From positions 1-8,092 of the forward strand of contig CAJOFG010000036.1 of the NCBI GenBank assembly GCA_905233965.1: 8,092 nucleotides of DNA, given 5' to 3'. Positions 1-6,541 of the stretch are shown here, one piece after another. The translations under genes were made by a program, and so were the position numbers. Position 1 is the stretch's first letter. Each line of letters opens with the position of its first letter. Origin of the DNA: an uncultured Selenomonadaceae bacterium (GTDB lineage Bacteria; Bacillota; Negativicutes; Selenomonadales; Selenomonadaceae). Below the pieces are notes generated by a model. The model saw nothing but the letters and a program-made list of their open reading frames with translations. It was not told where the DNA came from and searched no databases.

Positions 1-46
1 AAATCCCGCTGGCGTCACCAATAACGAAATTTCAAAATGCAGATAA
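1..46 (+). CDS. possible 3' tail of an upstream gene (partial)
   Basis: The terminator at 58-99 implies that a + strand gene ends just before it. The frame beginning at base 2 stays open from the window edge and reads NPAGVTNNEISKCR, then stops at TAA 44-46, which is 11 nt before the terminator stem. Another frame (from base 3) is open to a TAA at 75-77, but that stop lies inside the terminator loop, which is less usual. The piece is too short to identify a product, and the choice of frame is inferred only from spacing to the terminator. Confidence 0.35.
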   Translation, partial: NPAGVTNNEISKCR

Positions 47-57
47 AACCGGAAATG

Positions 58-99
58 CACCTGCCGACGTTGCGTAAGATAATCGGCGGGTGTTTTTTT
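58..99 (+). terminator. intrinsic terminator of the upstream gene
   Basis: CACCTGCCGA (58-67) pairs with TCGGCGGGTG (83-92), giving a 10-bp stem with one G-U wobble and a 15-nt loop. Seven T residues follow at 93-99. This is a standard Rho-independent terminator for transcription entering from the left edge, and it separates that gene from the promoter at 142-171. Confidence 0.8.
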
Positions 100-141
100 G
101 TGTGCCGAAAAAAGCCGCAAAAAATCGTTGCAGAAAAAATT

Positions 142-171
142 TTGACCGCCGGCATTGTGTTTTGATATAAT
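142..171 (+). promoter_or_regulatory. sigma-A/sigma-70 type promoter with extended -10
   Basis: A -35 box TTGACC (142-147) is followed by an 18-bp spacer and a perfect -10 box TATAAT (166-171). TG at 163-164, one base before the -10 box, makes it an extended -10. Transcription would begin near 178, leaving a leader of about 30 nt before the M50 protease gene. It is the best promoter in the window and probably drives the protease, pth and the gene overlapping pth. Confidence 0.8.
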
Positions 172-193
172 CTGTCGCACAAAAATTTTTTTT

Positions 194-200
194 GGGAGGA
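194..200 (+). promoter_or_regulatory. ribosome binding site that decides the GTG start
   Basis: GGGAGGA at 194-200 lies directly against an ATG at 201-203, which is too close for initiation. GTG at 207-209 is in the same frame and sits 7 nt after the GGAGG core. That spacing is normal, so GTG 207 is preferred. A TTG at 192-194 would overlap the site itself. Confidence 0.65.
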
Positions 201-206
201 ATGTCT

Positions 207-842
207 GTGTTTGATTCTGCAGGCGGATTTTTTGCACATTTGATAGCCGTCATACCGGGAATTATTATAGCGATGGTCATTCACGAATACGCACACGCAA
301 GAGTTGCGGTCGCACTCGGAGATTTTACTCCGCGACTTCAGGGAAGGTTGACACTCAACCCGGCCGCCCATATCGACGTGTTCGGACTTTTGATGTTGTT
401 TCTCGTTCATTTCGGTTGGGCAAAACCTGTTCAAATAAATCCGTACAACTTCAGAAACCCGCGCCGCGATGACATACTCGTTTCGCTCGCCGGTCCGGCG
501 GCAAATTTAATCGTCGCGTTTATCGCCGCATTTATTTTTGTTTTCATGCTCAAAAATGATTTGGTCGTGTCGGACGGAATGAGAACGGTTTTATCGTTAA
601 TCGTTATCGTGAACATAAACTTTGCAATTTTCAACATGATACCGATTCCTCCTCTGGACGGCTCACACGTTTTGAAACAACTTCTCCCGTATGAGTTGGC
701 GATAAGGTACGAAACGATTGAACGCTACAGTATGTTGATACTGATAATCTTTTTGATGACACCGATACTCGGTTATATTTTCGTTCCGATGCAAAGATTG
801 ATTCTGGATATTTTTACCGCGATAATCAACATTTTTATCTGA
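207..842 (+). CDS. site-2 protease family (M50) membrane metalloprotease
   Basis: Predicted polytopic inner-membrane zinc protease of 211 aa, of the compact M50 type without a PDZ domain (YwhC/Rip3-like). Visible motifs are HEYAH (residues 26-30; two zinc histidines and the catalytic glutamate) within a hydrophobic helix, SLAGPAANL (93-101), and NMIPIPPLDGSH (143-154), where Asp151 is the expected third zinc ligand. Hydrophobic segments lie around residues 10-26, 58-70, 90-115, 127-145 and near the C-terminus. The family cleaves substrates within the membrane; no substrate is indicated here. The start is GTG 207 on ribosome-binding-site spacing. It is the first gene after the promoter at 142-171, and pth follows after a 32-nt gap. 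All catalytic motifs are intact, so an active enzyme is likely. Family assignment is firm; biological role is unknown. Confidence 0.93.
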   Translation: MFDSAGGFFAHLIAVIPGIIIAMVIHEYAHARVAVALGDFTPRLQGRLTLNPAAHIDVFGLLMLFLVHFGWAKPVQINPYNFRNPRRDDILVSLAGPAANLIVAFIAAFIFVFMLKNDLVVSDGMRTVLSLIVIVNINFAIFNMIPIPPLDGSHVLKQLLPYELAIRYETIERYSMLILIIFLMTPILGYIFVPMQRLILDIFTAIINIFI

Positions 843-874
843 CGAACAAATTTTTTTCCGGAGAGAATTTGAAA

Positions 875-1483
875 ATGAAAATTTTTGTCGGGCTCGGAAA
901 TCCGGGCGCAGAATATTCCGCAACAAAGCATAACGTCGGATTTATGCTCGCCGATAAGCTTGCCGAAGAACTCGGCGCAAACGATTGGCGAAAAAAATTT
1001 GACGCGCTTGTTGCGGAAACTTTTTTTGAAGGCGAAAAAATTTTAATCGTCAAGCCGCAAACTTTTATGAACTTGAGCGGTGAGTCCGTCGCTCCTCTGG
1101 CTGATTTTTACAAAGTCGCGCCGGAAAGTTTGACTGTCGCCCATGACGATATGGATTTGCCGGTCGGAATGATTCGACTCAGACCGAAAGGGAGCGGCGG
1201 CGGTCATCACGGGATTGAGTCGATAATTCAATTTCTCGGCGGCGAAAAAAATTTTTCCCGCGTGAGAATAGGTATCGGTCGTCCGCCGGAAAATCGGAGC
1301 GTCAATTCTCACGTCCTCAGCCCGTTCAACGAGGAGGACGCAAAAAAAATTTCCGACGCGATTGAAAATTTGGTTCCCGCAGTAATTTGCATTTTCCGGG
1401 AGGGAATTGACGCGGCCATGAATAAATTTAACCCGAAGAAAAAACGTAAAGCCGAAACTCCGGAAGAAGATAATCCGCAATGA
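875..1483 (+). CDS. pth: peptidyl-tRNA hydrolase (Pth)
   Basis: Cytosolic enzyme that cleaves the ester bond of peptidyl-tRNAs dropped from stalled ribosomes and recycles the tRNA. The 202-aa length is typical. Motifs match the bacterial Pth family: GLGNPGAEY (6-14; Asn9 equals E. coli Asn10), KHNVGF with catalytic His19, TFMNLSG (63-69; Asn66 equals Asn68), HDDMDLP with Asp91 (equals Asp93), and RIGIGRP. The GGHNG motif reads GGHHG here (109-113), so the position of E. coli Asn114 is His112. The C-terminus is a Lys-rich tail (NPKKKRKAE). ATG 875 is chosen because MKIFVGLGNPG matches the family's N-terminus and GGAGAG (860-865) lies 9 nt upstream; a TTG at 869 has poor spacing. The last 4 nt overlap the start of the next gene (ATGA), implying translational coupling. 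Confidence 0.96.
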   Translation: MKIFVGLGNPGAEYSATKHNVGFMLADKLAEELGANDWRKKFDALVAETFFEGEKILIVKPQTFMNLSGESVAPLADFYKVAPESLTVAHDDMDLPVGMIRLRPKGSGGGHHGIESIIQFLGGEKNFSRVRIGIGRPPENRSVNSHVLSPFNEEDAKKISDAIENLVPAVICIFREGIDAAMNKFNPKKKRKAETPEEDNPQ

Positions 1484-2496
1484 AAAAAATTTTACTGATA
1501 ACCGTTCCGCTGATAATCGCGATCGCCGCCTGTGCCGGTGCTTATCGCGCTTGGATGCAGATGCAAACTCTTCCGTCAAACTCGCTGAAAACGATTCGCG
1601 ATTCAATTTCAAAACACGACGAAGAAAATTTTTACAAATCGGTTGACCTTGACGCGATTTTGCAAACTTTGTCGGAAGAAATTGTCGCGGCGCAAATAAA
1701 TTCCGAAACCGATTCGACAACTTATTCCGTGCAAGACATGAACGCGATTTACGCGGCGCGGCAACCGGAATTTTTCGCGGCGGCAAAAACTGCTGCCGAC
1801 GAATACATTTCAAAAGGTACGGTAACTTTTTCCCCGCCGCTCAATCAAAGTCAAAAGTGGTTGAAAAAATTTTCCCCCGCGTCCTGCAAGATACAAAATA
1901 TTTCCAAGCCGGTGATAAACGGAGGAGAAGCGACGACCAAAGTGGAATTTTACAATTCCGATTTGAAATTTTCTTTCGAGATTGAATTGACGCTTGAAAA
2001 AGTCGATAAAAAAAATTGGCGGATAATCGGCGCGAAAAATTTTGTCGATTGCCTTCCCGGTTTCAACCGCGCCATGAATGTCAAGCTGGAAAGTTTGAAC
2101 GCGCCGATACGGGAAAAAATTTCCGACACATTCGAGGTTAAAAGTTTTGAGGCGAAAGTCGGCGAGGGTGATTCTTACGGATTTTCAAAAACTTTGAATT
2201 TGGTTTTGAAAGCCGACGTAAAATCGGAAAAGCCGCTTGCCAAAATTGTCGGACAAGTTATAATTGACGGCAAGGACGACAAGCAGGGAATAACGCCGTT
2301 TGAAATTGACTTGGCGTACAAACCGAAAGGCTTGCAAAGTTTCAATATTGATAAAGTTTTAAATCCGTTCGTCCGTGCAGATGCCGACGTTATGCGGCAC
2401 GGTCTGAAAAAAAGTTCGATTCACATTGAAATTGTCGAAGTTGTTTATCGCGACGGAACAATTTTAAAGCAGTTCGACAAACTGCCGGACGATTGA
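1480..2496 (+). CDS. membrane-anchored DUF2939-like protein of unknown function
   Basis: 338 aa. The N-terminus (residues 3-20) is a hydrophobic helix after two lysines. It ends in IAAC (15-18), which resembles a relaxed lipobox with Cys18, so the protein could be a lipoprotein or be held by an uncleaved helix; the rest should lie outside the inner membrane. The stretch after the helix (AWMQMQTLPSNSLKTIRDSI and on to the VDLDAIL segment) resembles DUF2939 proteins, where a membrane anchor precedes a helical repeat about residues being 'on call' for a folded domain; this match is from memory. The middle alternates beta-like strands with basic and acidic residues; I recognise no catalytic motif. 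The ATG overlaps the pth stop, with only a weak GAAGAAGA upstream, so translation probably depends on pth. Function is unknown. Confidence 0.75.
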   Translation: MKKILLITVPLIIAIAACAGAYRAWMQMQTLPSNSLKTIRDSISKHDEENFYKSVDLDAILQTLSEEIVAAQINSETDSTTYSVQDMNAIYAARQPEFFAAAKTAADEYISKGTVTFSPPLNQSQKWLKKFSPASCKIQNISKPVINGGEATTKVEFYNSDLKFSFEIELTLEKVDKKNWRIIGAKNFVDCLPGFNRAMNVKLESLNAPIREKISDTFEVKSFEAKVGEGDSYGFSKTLNLVLKADVKSEKPLAKIVGQVIIDGKDDKQGITPFEIDLAYKPKGLQSFNIDKVLNPFVRADADVMRHGLKKSSIHIEIVEVVYRDGTILKQFDKLPDD

Positions 2497-2523
2497 CAAG
2501 GCATTAAAAAATTTTTTTTTAAA
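2493..2523 (+). promoter_or_regulatory. candidate promoter for the exported-protein pair
   Basis: A perfect -35 box TTGACA (2493-2498) overlaps the stop codon of the upstream gene. The best -10 candidate is TTTAAA (2518-2523), 4 of 6 matches at a long 19-bp spacing, inside an A6-T9 run. The weak -10 and long spacer make this tentative. If it is real, the two exported-protein genes downstream have their own start in addition to read-through from pth. Confidence 0.3.
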
Positions 2524-2557
2524 TAAACCGAAATAAAACAAAGGAGGAAAAATTTTC

Positions 2558-3238
2558 ATGGGTTTTAACATCACGGGGAAAATTTTCGGCGTGTTGTGTC
2601 TTTTGGCACTTTTAATCATGCCTCAAAATGTTTCCGCAACAAAAAACGATTGGATCGATCCCGGATATAATTTCCGGTCGGTTCGTTCCGCCGTTTTGCT
2701 CGATGCGTCATCACTCAATTCCGGTTTCGGCTTGAGCGGTGCCGCAATTCAATCTTTGCGCTCAGCTTTTGACGGGGCTTCACAAAAATTGAAATGCGCC
2801 GTAATATTTGAGTCGCAGTTGGCGGGCGGCGGAAGAAATCTTTATTCCGACGGCAGATATTCCGCTCCGGATTTGCAATCCGTTGCCGCGCGTGCCGACA
2901 TTGCAATCAGATGTCAAATTACGAAATGGAATGACCGTTCTTATGTCATTCCCGCCAGAACGGTTTGGGAGGACAGAAGAGAAACCCGGTCGATAAGGGA
3001 CAGGGACGGAAATTGGATTGAGGAAGTTTATTACGTCACCGTGCCGGTAACTTATCCGCCGCGCAGAGTGGACATTTCCGAAATTACCGCGATGTTTGAA
3101 GCTTACGACACAAGAACGGGACGGCTCGTTTTCTCCCGCGAAGACATCAGAGATCGCGAAGAATTTTCGGCGCAGAGCAAAATGTTCGGCAGAATGTGCA
3201 ATTCATTCTTTGAGGATTTGCAAAAGAGAATAAGATAA
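2558..3238 (+). CDS. exported protein of unknown function (signal peptide)
   Basis: 226 aa with a clear Sec signal peptide: Lys8, hydrophobic core about residues 9-21, and a VSA/T cleavage site after residue 27. There is no lipobox cysteine, so a soluble periplasmic or secreted protein is expected. The mature part starts with NDWIDPGYNF, then has alternating strand and helix segments. A segment ADIAIRCQITKW is followed by a charged, Arg-rich hairpin-like region (DRRETRSIRDRDGNWIEE) and a YVTVPVTYPP strand. The general pattern recalls CsgG/GNA1162-type envelope proteins, but that is only a resemblance and I do not assign a family. AAGGAGG at 2541-2547 lies 10 nt before the ATG. The next gene follows after 19 nt with its own strong site, so the two are probably cotranscribed. 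Confidence 0.8.
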   Translation: MGFNITGKIFGVLCLLALLIMPQNVSATKNDWIDPGYNFRSVRSAVLLDASSLNSGFGLSGAAIQSLRSAFDGASQKLKCAVIFESQLAGGGRNLYSDGRYSAPDLQSVAARADIAIRCQITKWNDRSYVIPARTVWEDRRETRSIRDRDGNWIEEVYYVTVPVTYPPRRVDISEITAMFEAYDTRTGRLVFSREDIRDREEFSAQSKMFGRMCNSFFEDLQKRIR

Positions 3239-3257
3239 TTTTGAGGAGGAATTTTTT

Positions 3258-4202
3258 ATGAAAAAGTTTTTGGGTCTGGCGGCGGGAATATTTTTCTGCG
3301 CCGCGCTCCTGATCGGCGGAAGTTTTTCAAAAGTTGAAGCCGCAACGGACGGTATGCAACTTTTCCGCGAAGCACTCACCAAAACTTCGCCCAACGACAA
3401 CTACCGGATTTTCCATGAAGATATTTTCTTCATCGCGCCGGATTTCCAAGTCGATTTGGATTTCCTCGTGAAATTGAACAAAGACGATTTGAAACTTGCC
3501 GGCGAACTTTTCTTCTGGTCGATGGGCGAAACCGGCAAAACGTCCGAACAGAAAATACCTTTCCATATTCAGCAAGTCGGCAACGACATGAAAATTTATT
3601 ACGAAACGGATAAAAAATGGTACGTCTACGACGCTCCGAGTGTCGCCGCGCACTTCGCCGATTTTCTTGCAACTCCGACTGCTTCGGAAATTGACGAAAT
3701 GATCGCCGACGTTAAAGAAGTCAACGTCCTTCAAGACAGCGACAGCCGTTGCACCTTGCTCGTAAAATTGGATTCCGAACGCATTGCCGACGAAATGGTT
3801 AAAGAGTCCGCCAAAAATCCTGCCGATAAAGGCACGGCTGAGGACAGCGCACTTCAGGAAACCGTTTTGAAATATATGGAACAGGGTTGCAGAAATTCCG
3901 ACATTTGGTATGTTTGGACAATTGACAAACAAAATTGGAGAACCCTCACGATAAGTCTCAACCTCTCCGATTTGATTCACTCCGTTGCATTCGCGGCACT
4001 CAACGATGAAACGCAACAGTGGCCGGACGCTTTGAAAGTCGTTTTTGAAACAATCGCATATTACAGCGACACGAAAGCTTACACAACTTACATGAGCGAC
4101 GCGGCAGCGGCACAATTTGAACTTCCGAAAAAAGCTCTCAAAGCAAAACCGGTTAAAGACCTTGAAGAAGGTAAACCCGGACAAACTCAAACCGGAAAAT
4201 AA
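3258..4202 (+). CDS. exported protein, possibly LolA/LppX-like fold
   Basis: 314 aa with a Sec signal peptide: MKK, hydrophobic core about 4-21, and a likely VEA/A cleavage after residue 28. The mature protein has long amphipathic beta-strand stretches, such as FQVDLDFLVKLNKDDLKLAGELFF-type alternation near residues 57-80 and the IYYETDKKWYVYD segment. A second half contains WYVWTIDKQNWRTLTISLNL. This resembles proteins with the LolA/LppX half-barrel that carry lipid-linked cargo, but no diagnostic motif proves it, so it is an inference. The C-terminal 25 residues are polar and Lys/Gly/Gln-rich (ends GQTQTGK), probably disordered. AGGAGG at 3244-3249 lies 8 nt before the ATG. It is the last gene before the terminator at 4237-4270. 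Confidence 0.8.
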   Translation: MKKFLGLAAGIFFCAALLIGGSFSKVEAATDGMQLFREALTKTSPNDNYRIFHEDIFFIAPDFQVDLDFLVKLNKDDLKLAGELFFWSMGETGKTSEQKIPFHIQQVGNDMKIYYETDKKWYVYDAPSVAAHFADFLATPTASEIDEMIADVKEVNVLQDSDSRCTLLVKLDSERIADEMVKESAKNPADKGTAEDSALQETVLKYMEQGCRNSDIWYVWTIDKQNWRTLTISLNLSDLIHSVAFAALNDETQQWPDALKVVFETIAYYSDTKAYTTYMSDAAAAQFELPKKALKAKPVKDLEEGKPGQTQTGK

Positions 4203-4222
4203 AATTACCGGAAAATAATTTT
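4191..4222 (+). repeat. imperfect 16-bp tandem duplication over a stop codon
   Basis: ACCGGAAAATAAAATT (4191-4206) is followed directly by ACCGGAAAATAATTTT (4207-4222), with 14 of 16 positions identical. The first copy contains the TAA stop of the exported-protein gene. It looks like a small local duplication; no function is suggested. Confidence 0.6.
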
Positions 4223-4236
4223 CGACAAAAAATATT

Positions 4237-4270
4237 GCGGCTTGCGAATTTAATCGTGAGTCGCTTTTTT
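4237..4270 (+). terminator. intrinsic terminator ending the exported-protein operon
   Basis: GCGGCTTGCGA (4237-4247) pairs with TCGTGAGTCGC (4254-4264) over 11 bp, including three G-U wobbles, around a 6-nt ATTTAA loop. Six T residues follow at 4265-4270, then GTTT. This is a strong Rho-independent terminator 34 nt after the stop codon. Confidence 0.85.
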
Positions 4271-4297
4271 GTTTCCGGCGAAAAAAATTTTTGCGTT

Positions 4298-4332
4298 CAA
4301 AAAAAATCCGGGTTGCGTCCGGAAATTTTTTG
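4298..4332. other. A-tract/T-tract hairpin in the leader region
   Basis: TCCGG (4307-4311) pairs with CCGGA (4319-4323) around a 7-nt loop. Below a 2x2 A/A internal loop, C plus A6 (4298-4304) pairs with T6 plus G (4326-4332). It could be a weak back-up or bidirectional terminator, or a structured leader element of the P-loop/Asp23 gene. I find no convincing promoter between 4271 and 4383; the rest of this gap is AT-rich filler. Confidence 0.3.
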
Positions 4333-4383
4333 TTGCAGGAAAAATTCATATTGCCGGAGAATTATCCTTGCAAATTTTTTGGT

Positions 4384-4389
4384 AAGGAG
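4384..4389 (+). promoter_or_regulatory. ribosome binding site for a GTG start
   Basis: AAGGAG lies 10 nt before GTG 4400. No in-frame ATG near the N-terminus precedes the Walker A motif, so this site fixes the start. Confidence 0.75.
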
Positions 4390-4399
4390 CTGTTGACCG

Positions 4400-5233
4400 G
4401 TGGACGTAATCGCATTGGTGGGACCCAGCGGCACGGGCAAAAGTCATCGTGCCATTCAAGTGGCGAACGAACATAAAGCCGACGCAATAATTGACGACGG
4501 AATTTTAATCAAAGACGGGCATATTGTCGCCGGCGAATCGGCGAAGACCGAAAAAAGCAAAATCATGGCGGTGCGCCGGGCGATTTTCGTTTTGCCCGGA
4601 CACGCGGAAGAAGTGCGGGAAGCAATACAAAAAATTCAGCCGCATAGAATTTTGATAATCGGTACGTCGGAAAATATGGTTCATAAAATCGCCAAGACTT
4701 TGAAACTTCCTTCAATCCAGTTAATCGTGCGAATCGAGGACATCGCCTCCGGACAAGACATCGAACGTGCAAGATATCACCGACTCAAAGAAGGCAAGCA
4801 TATAATCCCGGTGCCGACAATCGAACTCAAGCCGCATTTTTCCGGCTACCTCATCGACCCGTTGCAAACTCTTTTCAAAAAGTCGCGGGTTCGTCGTCGC
4901 AAGCTCGGCGAAAAATCAATCGTTCGCCCGGTGTTCAGTTACTACGGGAAACTTGTTATTGACGATTTGGTTGTCCGCAAGATTGTGGAAAAAATTATCC
5001 GGGCGAAAGAGTTTGTAAAAAATGTCAGCCGCGTGAACGTCAAACATCTTTTCAAAGGCGATGACGATTGCGGACTTCAAATTTCGTGCGAAGTAATTTT
5101 GAGTTACGGCAACCACATTCCGACTTTAATTTCTCAGACGCAGGCGAAAATTCGCGAGGCAGTCGAATACACTACCGGAATGATTGTTCACTCCGTCGAT
5201 ATAAATGTTCGCGCTCTGTACGTCAACCGGTAA
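4400..5233 (+). CDS. P-loop NTPase / Asp23-Gls24 fusion protein
   Basis: 277 aa, soluble, no signal peptide, GTG start. The N-terminus carries a Walker A motif GPSGTGKS (8-15) right after the first beta-strand (DVIALV). A Walker B-like ADAIIDDG follows at 28-34, then an alpha/beta domain with RILIIGTS (83-90) to about residue 165. A basic linker (KKSRVRRRKLGEK, 160-172) leads to a C-terminal domain (about 173-275) with the features of Asp23/Gls24 envelope-stress proteins: a strand with YYGKLVIDD, a long helix with VVRKIVEKII, CEVILSYGNHIPTLI, and IREAVEYTTGMIVHSVDINV. Asp23 proteins in Gram-positives associate with the membrane and affect envelope stress; what the NTPase half adds is unknown. 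Its end overlaps the convergent beta-lactamase-fold gene by 11 bp. Domain calls are firm for the Walker A and good for Asp23. Confidence 0.85.
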   Translation: MDVIALVGPSGTGKSHRAIQVANEHKADAIIDDGILIKDGHIVAGESAKTEKSKIMAVRRAIFVLPGHAEEVREAIQKIQPHRILIIGTSENMVHKIAKTLKLPSIQLIVRIEDIASGQDIERARYHRLKEGKHIIPVPTIELKPHFSGYLIDPLQTLFKKSRVRRRKLGEKSIVRPVFSYYGKLVIDDLVVRKIVEKIIRAKEFVKNVSRVNVKHLFKGDDDCGLQISCEVILSYGNHIPTLISQTQAKIREAVEYTTGMIVHSVDINVRALYVNR

Positions 5234-6512
5234 ATTCAATCAACGCCCGGCAAATCGGGTCGGCGATATTTTCTTCCCAAATGTAATTCGCTCCGAATTT
5301 TCCTTTACTCCTCACGTCGGTATCCTCCTCAATCGCTTCGCCGTTCATCATGTAAATAAATCCGTCGCGACTTCCCGGTCGGAAGAAAAGTCCGGACATC
5401 ATGCCGAACGCCTCGCCGGTGTGTCCGATTAAATCGACTTCATATTTTCTGCAAAGACGTGCGGAACTTTTTCCGTCAATAAAATAAATTCCCATACCGT
5501 AAGACAAAACCGCTCCGCCGCAATCGGAGCCGTTTTTATTTTCCGGGTCGTAACGCCAACGAATTTTCAACATCTCGGCAACAGACTCCGGACGCAAAAA
5601 TTTTTTTCCGCGCCAAGTCCCGCCGTTCATCAACATTTCCAAACCGTGTGAAAGCTCTTCAAAAGAAATTCGCAAGCCGCCTTGAGGAGAAAAAATCGTT
5701 GCGTTTCGACCGGGCGAATAATTTTTCAAGTCGCAAACCGGTTGAAAATTTTCCGCGTAAGGATTTTGAATCGCCAAAGTATTTTTCGCCGGACGAAAAT
5801 TTTTGTACTCGTCAATCGTGCCGTACCATTTGCCGAACTCGTCCCAAACGCCGGTCGGATTTTTTTTCCGGTAAAGTGTGCCGAGTTTTTCAAATTCTGC
5901 GTCGGAAAAATTTCCGGGAACGTATTCGGCAAAAATTTCAAGCGGCGCAAAAATATTTTCCTTCATGTACACGTCGAATCTTTTTCCGGTGACACGTTCG
6001 ATTATCGTACCCAAAATTCCGTAATTCAAATTGCAGTAGCAAAAAAAATTTCCCGGCACTCCGTCGAAATGTGCGCCGTCCTCCCAAAATTTTCCGTTCG
6101 GCGAAAAAAAATTTTGCAAATCGTATTCGGGCGGCGCGGAATAAATTTTTCCGTCGCGAATCGAGGAGAGGTGAGCCGCCAAAAGTCGCACGGTAATTTT
6201 TTTTTCCGGGCAAGTCGGATTTCGCAAATCGAACCCCAAATATTTTCCGGCATCTTCGTCAAGATTTATTTTTCCTTCTTCGGCAAGTTTCATTATCGCA
6301 AAAATCGTGAACATTTTTGAAACGGACGCGACACGGAACCGGGTATCACGAGTTACCGGTTTATTTTTTTCCAAATTTCTGCACCCGTGAAACGCCGAAA
6401 AAATTTCGCGCCCGTCTTTGTAAACGATAACGCCCAGACCGGGAACTTTCGCGCCGGTGTCGCCGATTAAATTTTTCAATTCCGAATCAAGTTGCTCCAA
6501 AATTTTTTGCAT
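5223..6512 (-). CDS. serine beta-lactamase / DD-peptidase fold hydrolase
   Basis: 429 aa of the beta-lactamase-related (class C, S12-like) family. All three active-site motifs are present: SVSK (63-66; nucleophile Ser63, Lys66), YCN (159-161; Tyr159 as general base) and HTG (364-366). The family includes beta-lactamases, D-Ala-D-Ala peptidases, D-amino-acid amidases and esterases, and sequence alone does not choose among them. The N-terminus (MQKILEQLDSELKNL) is an amphipathic helix with no signal peptide, and there are 8 cysteines, both pointing to the cytosol. ATG 6512 is chosen because GGAGGA lies upstream on the minus strand (6525-6520) with 8 nt after GGAGG. The frame stays open for 211 codons further upstream, antisense to the M15 gene, but that stretch has no domain. 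It is divergent from the M15 peptidase, suggesting a shared or paired role on D-amino-acid peptides. Confidence 0.92.
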   Translation of the reverse strand: MQKILEQLDSELKNLIGDTGAKVPGLGVIVYKDGREIFSAFHGCRNLEKNKPVTRDTRFRVASVSKMFTIFAIMKLAEEGKINLDEDAGKYLGFDLRNPTCPEKKITVRLLAAHLSSIRDGKIYSAPPEYDLQNFFSPNGKFWEDGAHFDGVPGNFFCYCNLNYGILGTIIERVTGKRFDVYMKENIFAPLEIFAEYVPGNFSDAEFEKLGTLYRKKNPTGVWDEFGKWYGTIDEYKNFRPAKNTLAIQNPYAENFQPVCDLKNYSPGRNATIFSPQGGLRISFEELSHGLEMLMNGGTWRGKKFLRPESVAEMLKIRWRYDPENKNGSDCGGAVLSYGMGIYFIDGKSSARLCRKYEVDLIGHTGEAFGMMSGLFFRPGSRDGFIYMMNGEAIEEDTDVRSKGKFGANYIWEENIADPICRALIEFTG

Positions 6513-6541
6513 AAAAAATTCCTCCAAAAAATTTTTACAAA

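Noticed and set aside
192..206. TTG 192 or ATG 201 as the start of the M50 protease
   Set aside because: The ribosome binding site covers 194-200, so TTG 192 overlaps it and ATG 201 has no spacing; GTG 207 fits.
1043..1813. 256-codon open frame on the minus strand
   Set aside because: It crosses pth and the next gene on the other strand, is rich in Arg and Phe, and has no recognisable motif.
2505..2526. A6-T9 run as a terminator after the DUF2939-like gene
   Set aside because: It has no GC stem before the T-run, so it is unlikely to stop transcription.
3327..4349. 340-codon open frame on the minus strand
   Set aside because: It is antisense to the 314-aa exported protein, which has a signal peptide and a ribosome binding site. 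The frame's composition (Phe, Arg, Cys-rich) is that of a mirror of Lys/Glu-rich coding sequence.
5682..6320. 212-codon open frame on the + strand
   Set aside because: It is antisense to the beta-lactamase-fold gene, which carries all three active-site motifs; its product is Arg/Phe-rich low-complexity sequence.
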